Shown here: positions 58,805-61,989 of the stretch, in pieces
Position numbering within the stretch: the first letter of the stretch is position 1
Layout of the letters: every line of letters starts with the position of its first letter
Program-made: the position numbers and the translations under genes
From: Treponema sp.
GTDB taxonomy: Bacteria > Spirochaetota > Spirochaetia > Treponematales > Treponemataceae
Assembly (NCBI GenBank): GCA_022640795.1
Contig: JALCCK010000009.1
Location: forward strand, 1-61,989
DNA: 61,989 bases
Direction: 5' to 3'
The notes under the pieces: generated by a model
What the model was told of the DNA's origin: nothing
Seen by the model: only the letters and a program-made list of their open reading frames with translations
The model's database searches: none

Positions 58805-59673
58805 TAAGCTTCTCCGTCCATGTCTTTTCCGGAAAGTACCGTGGTCAGTTCATCCAGCAGTTCCCGGTATCCGGTTATCTGCGTTGAAACCGGAACGCCT
58901 GCTTTCAGCAGTTTGTCGGCAATACGACGGGGTCCGCTTACACAGAGATGCAGCGACTGCATGTATGCTCTATCTGAAAAAATAACAGGCGGCCGGTCGT
59001 CTGCGATAACCCTGCCGGCATCAAGAACAATGATCCGTTCGGCATACTCGCCTAGGACATCCATATTATGTGATACCATAATAATTGTTTTACCCGATTT
59101 ATTCAATTCGCAAATCATTTTCATGAATGAACGGCGGAAGCATGAATCAACACCTGCAAGAGGTTCGTCGAGCAGCAGTATTCCCGGATCACCAGCAAAA
59201 ATTCCAGCGACGGCTGCACGTCTTTTTTCTCCGCCGGACAGGACAAACGGTGAAAGCCCCCGGACCGTTTCAAAATCAAACCCCATTGTTTCGAGTGCAC
59301 GTGAAGTCCGTAATTGAATTTCCGGGCCGGAAAATCCCCGCTGTCTAAGACCGAATGCTACATCTTCTTCAACCGTAGACGAAAAAAGTTGAATTTCTGG
59401 AAACTGGAAAACAATACCTATCCGTTCCCGTAACGTTGTTCTGTTATACCTGACGGCATTTATATCATCGCCGTCAAGAAAGACTGTACCGCCGGAAGGT
59501 ACATCAAGGCCTGCCATAAGCTGAAGCAACGTTGATTTTCCGCAGCCGGTACGACCGATAAGACCGACAAATTCTCCGTCATCTATATGCAACGTAACAT
59601 CATCAAGCGCATCTACCGTCTCACCGGCTGCATTCCGGTACGTATATGAAAGATTAGTTACTTCAACAGGCAT
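58804..59673 (-). CDS. ecfA2: ECF transporter ATPase (second)
   Basis: The 289-residue ABC ATPase has Walker A GRTGCGKSTLLQLM (about 36-49), a Q-loop FQFPEIQLFSSTVEEDVAFG typical of ECF ATPases, signature LSGGEKRRAAVAGI and Walker B ILLLDEPLAGVD. It starts inside the 3' end of the upstream ATPase gene (16-base overlap), so translation is probably coupled. It forms a heterodimer with the first ATPase. Confidence 0.93.
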   Translation of the reverse strand: MPVEVTNLSYTYRNAAGETVDALDDVTLHIDDGEFVGLIGRTGCGKSTLLQLMAGLDVPSGGTVFLDGDDINAVRYNRTTLRERIGIVFQFPEIQLFSSTVEEDVAFGLRQRGFSGPEIQLRTSRALETMGFDFETVRGLSPFVLSGGEKRRAAVAGIFAGDPGILLLDEPLAGVDSCFRRSFMKMICELNKSGKTIIMVSHNMDVLGEYAERIIVLDAGRVIADDRPPVIFSDRAYMQSLHLCVSGPRRIADKLLKAGVPVSTQITGYRELLDELTTVLSGKDMDGEA

Positions 59674-60491
59674 ATCTGTTCCACCAGTTCTGTATCAGTC
59701 AAAGGACAGCGGGTAAGACGAATGCCGCGCTGCTGCAAATCATAGAACATCCGCACCGGTAACGGCGGTTCAAGCAGATTTTCTTCCAGACAAAATTTAT
59801 CCGTTAAAATCTGCCGTGGAGTACCAGATTTCGTTATGTGTCCGTCCTTCATCAAAAAAACGTGGTCAGCATACAGTGCTTCTTCCACGTAATGAGTAAC
59901 CATTACAATCGTTTTCTTTTTTTCATGCAGGGAGTTTATTATTTGCAAAACGTCTCTGCGTCCTTCCGGATCCAGCATCGAAGTCACCTCATCAAGCAGA
60001 ATCAATTCCGGTTCCAGAACAAGAACTCCCGCGAGCGCAGCACGTTGTTTTTGTCCGCCGGAAAGTGAATACGGCGCCCTCTTCTCGTATCCGGCAAGCC
60101 CTACGAATTGCAACGCCCTGGACACTTTCCCGGCAATAACTTGCTCTGGAAAGCCGAAATTCCGGAGACCAAACGCTATATCTTCTTCAAGTACAGATGA
60201 AACAAACTGATTATCAGGATTCTGAAAAACCATTCCGCACATTCTTCTAAGCTGTATCAAATTTTTTTCATCTGCCACGTCAAAACCGGCGACCTGCAGA
60301 CTGCCGGACTGAAGCCGCAGCAACGCATTAAAATGTTTCAGCAGTGTAGTTTTTCCACACCCGTTGGCCCCCAGCAGAACGGAAAATGATCCGCTCTGTA
60401 TCTGAAGCCCGACATCGTCAAGTGCCTGACGGAGCCGTCCGTTTATTTCATACGCAAAACGGAGATGTTCTCCTGAAATTATCGGATTCAT
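59658..60491 (-). CDS. ecfA1: ECF transporter ATPase (first)
   Basis: The 277-residue ABC ATPase has Walker A GANGCGKTTLLKHF (about 36-49), Q-loop FQNPDNQFVSSVLEEDIAFG, signature LSGGQKQRAALAGV and Walker B LILLDEVTSMLD. It is the first gene of the five-gene ECF operon on the minus strand and is divergent from the methyltransferase gene. No clear ribosome site is present before its ATG. Confidence 0.93.
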   Translation of the reverse strand: MNPIISGEHLRFAYEINGRLRQALDDVGLQIQSGSFSVLLGANGCGKTTLLKHFNALLRLQSGSLQVAGFDVADEKNLIQLRRMCGMVFQNPDNQFVSSVLEEDIAFGLRNFGFPEQVIAGKVSRALQFVGLAGYEKRAPYSLSGGQKQRAALAGVLVLEPELILLDEVTSMLDPEGRRDVLQIINSLHEKKKTIVMVTHYVEEALYADHVFLMKDGHITKSGTPRQILTDKFCLEENLLEPPLPVRMFYDLQQRGIRLTRCPLTDTELVEQICLLK

Positions 60492-60613
60492 ATCTTTAAG
60501 TCTACCACGGATCGGTTCCTTCTGAAAGAGTATCAGAATACGACCGTCACCGTAATTTTCTGAAAAAAGTGATCAAATCAGTTTTCAACCGTATGCTGAT
60601 TTTCTGTTATATG

Positions 60614-60628
60614 TTACAATTTTTGTAA
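60614..60628. promoter_or_regulatory. inverted repeat between ecfA1 and the methyltransferase gene
   Basis: TTACAA-TTT-TTGTAA, a perfect 6-3-6 inverted repeat, 29 bases before the methyltransferase ATG. Possible operator for the divergent genes; nothing else in this gap is clear. Confidence 0.35.
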
Positions 60629-60656
60629 ATCGATATGACCAGAAAAGGATTTTACA

Positions 60657-61268
60657 ATGAGTGATTTTTTTGATAACCGGGCAGGACGATGGGATTCAAG
60701 CCAATACAGAATAAGCAGGGCCGGCCAGATAGCTGAAAAACTGAAACAACAGATCCCCCTTCCACGGAATTCCTCACTTCTTGATTTTGGCTGCGGAACA
60801 GGATTGTTCGGATTCTGTTTTGCAGAGCAGGTCGACAGCATAACCTTTGCAGATACATCGGAAGGTATGCTGAAAAAGGTTCGTGAAAAAATAGAAAAAG
60901 CAGGATACAGGCACTGTAAAACCGTAAACGTTGACATAATTCCACTTACGGGTACATACTATTTGATTCTCTCATTACTCGCATTACATCATATTGAAGA
61001 TCTCTCCGGTACAGTCGTCAACCTGATCAACCATACTGAAAAAAAAGGATACATCTGCCTGTGTGATATGGATCCGGAAGACGGAAGCTTCCACTATCCG
61101 GAAACTGTTCCGCATAACGGAATAGAAAGATCGGTACTGATCGACCTGCTCGAGAAAAATGGCTGCAGAATTCTGTTCAACGAAACGGTTCATACAAATG
61201 AAAAACTGGTAGGAGAAATACACCGGACTTATCCAGTATTCATGCTGATCGGTCAGAAAATAACATAG
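60657..61268 (+). CDS. class I SAM-dependent methyltransferase
   Basis: A 203-residue protein with motif I LLDFGCGTGLFGFCFA (about 41-56), motif II ITFADTSEGML (about 64-74) and LSLLALHHIEDLS (about 104-116). It matches the UbiE/Methyltransf_11/25 type. The acceptor is not identifiable. AAAAGGA precedes the ATG. The small outer-membrane protein gene follows seven bases later. Confidence 0.87.
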   Translation: MSDFFDNRAGRWDSSQYRISRAGQIAEKLKQQIPLPRNSSLLDFGCGTGLFGFCFAEQVDSITFADTSEGMLKKVREKIEKAGYRHCKTVNVDIIPLTGTYYLILSLLALHHIEDLSGTVVNLINHTEKKGYICLCDMDPEDGSFHYPETVPHNGIERSVLIDLLEKNGCRILFNETVHTNEKLVGEIHRTYPVFMLIGQKIT

Positions 61269-61275
61269 ATTCCTT

Positions 61276-61827
61276 ATGATGAGAAAACTTTTTATCGTAT
61301 CGGTCATTATGAGCCTCTGTTTTGCGACATATGCAGAAGACAGAATAACACATCTTTTTTCTTTTGATCTTAACTATGCACGAATCGGTTTAACGAATAA
61401 CGGCTGGGGATTGGGCCTTGTATACGAACAACTGGTTATCGATCATCTGTCCGTAAAAGGGGAATTCGGACACATGACATTTAAAACGACGGTTGAAGAT
61501 ATCTATTGTACAACGGTAAACCTGGCGTTATTTACCCAGTATTATTTTCTTAATCCCGATCTGAAAAATCTATACTTCGGCCTCGGAATTTCGACTGATT
61601 TTTTGAATTATTTCGGATCAGGAGTTCTTCCCGATAAAACAAATGACACTATAATTTATTTCTGCTCGATTCTGGGATGGAAATACTATCCGTTCCCGAA
61701 ACTTCTTTTTGATCTGAACACGGGGTACAATTTCATTATCAGCGGTGCCGAAAATTATCCGAATTTCGACAAATACGGTAAGGGTGGTTTTCAGTATTCC
61801 ATTTCGATAAAATATTTATTCAATTAG
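61276..61827 (+). CDS. small outer-membrane beta-barrel protein
   Basis: The 183-residue protein has a signal peptide ending CFATYAEDR (cleavage near 20) and alternating polar/hydrophobic strands rich in Tyr, Phe and Gly (YARIGLTNNGWGLGLVYEQL, LYFGLGISTDFLNYFG), ending in YLFN. This is the pattern of an eight-stranded OmpX/OmpA-like barrel. Function unknown. The start could also be the second ATG at 61279. Confidence 0.7.
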   Translation: MMRKLFIVSVIMSLCFATYAEDRITHLFSFDLNYARIGLTNNGWGLGLVYEQLVIDHLSVKGEFGHMTFKTTVEDIYCTTVNLALFTQYYFLNPDLKNLYFGLGISTDFLNYFGSGVLPDKTNDTIIYFCSILGWKYYPFPKLLFDLNTGYNFIISGAENYPNFDKYGKGGFQYSISIKYLFN

Positions 61828-61890
61828 GCCCTGAATATTTCTACAGAACAGCATCATCCGTGTATTCTGTCTGAAAAAAATATCACACGG

Positions 61891-61989
61891 TCAGGTTACG
61901 TTTTTACTAACCCGGTCAAATTCAGCCTGTATTTCTTTCAGAAACAGCCGGGCAATAGCAGAAAGAAACCGGGATTTTTTCCAGACAAG
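61891..61989 (-). CDS. C-terminal end of a gene cut by the window edge
   Basis: An open frame enters from the right edge and gives 32 residues before a TGA at 61893-61891, ending QAEFDRVSKNVT. The stretch is amphipathic and basic, and the other two frames close sooner. It is too short to identify. Confidence 0.4.
   Translation of the reverse strand, partial: LVWKKSRFLSAIARLFLKEIQAEFDRVSKNVT

Noticed and set aside
1..61989. Insertion sequences, prophage genes, tRNA or rRNA genes
   Set aside because: No transposase, integrase, phage structural protein or RNA-gene sequence was recognised anywhere in the window.

Overview
The window reads as chromosomal DNA of a saccharolytic, host-associated spirochete, most likely a Treponema relative. 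The evidence is protein character rather than any RNA gene: a beta-propeller/SpoIIE phosphatase next to a TPR protein and a UPF0164/FadL-like outer-membrane protein (an arrangement that, from memory, resembles one in T. pallidum), four binding proteins whose signal peptides all end in FAGG(K/S)(K/Q)D, many two-component and ABC sugar systems, and a small beta-barrel protein. I saw no rRNA, tRNA, CRISPR array, insertion sequence or prophage. Coding density is high and operons are mostly tight.

Layout. 1-12.3 kb: three tetraloop hairpins at the left edge, a small coiled-coil protein, the propeller-phosphatase/TPR operon divergent from the FadL-like gene, then a GH57-like protein that has lost its nucleophile, with a DUF4912 partner. 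12.4-21.6 kb: a LacI regulator, a sugar ABC importer without its own ATPase, an amylosucrase-type GH13 enzyme and a GH65 phosphorylase fused to beta-phosphoglucomutase, which together form a complete route from disaccharide to glucose-6-phosphate. 21.6-27.3 kb: a PHP phosphatase, a KDPG aldolase fused to a VOC domain, a TonB-type receptor, and the poorly understood pair GGGtGRT protein plus IscU/NifU-like scaffold. 27.4-28.0 kb: a repeat-rich gap with a 23-bp tandem repeat. 28.0-31.0 kb: two genes of the 2-hydroxyacyl-CoA dehydratase/double-cubane family, the second fused to its ATPase activator. 31.0-41.9 kb: two hybrid histidine kinases flanking a YesM/YesN pair and a second sugar ABC importer.

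42.0-48.8 kb is a metal and redox island: AhpC-type peroxiredoxin, ZnuA-like binding protein, Zur/Fur regulator, FeoB with its small Cys-rich partner and two FeoA proteins, and a DUF1007/NicO pair. Two operator families can be read: TGCAAA-N3-TTTGCA around the znuA promoter (probably Zur) and DtxR-box-like sites at feoA and feoB. 48.8-56.7 kb is a complete D-allose operon (alsA, alsC, alsE, alsK, alsB, rpiB plus a second ROK kinase) with a LacI-type regulator and three GTAAANNTTTAC-like operators. 56.8-60.5 kb is an ECF vitamin or nucleoside importer ending in a uridine-kinase-like gene. The right end holds a methyltransferase, a small outer-membrane protein and a cut-off minus-strand gene.

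Most of the window is carbohydrate capture and metal homeostasis. The least understood parts are the GGGtGRT/NifU pair with its upstream repeats, the dehydratase-activase fusion, and the amylosucrase plus GH65-phosphoglucomutase pathway. All function calls are from reading the sequence; no database search was run.
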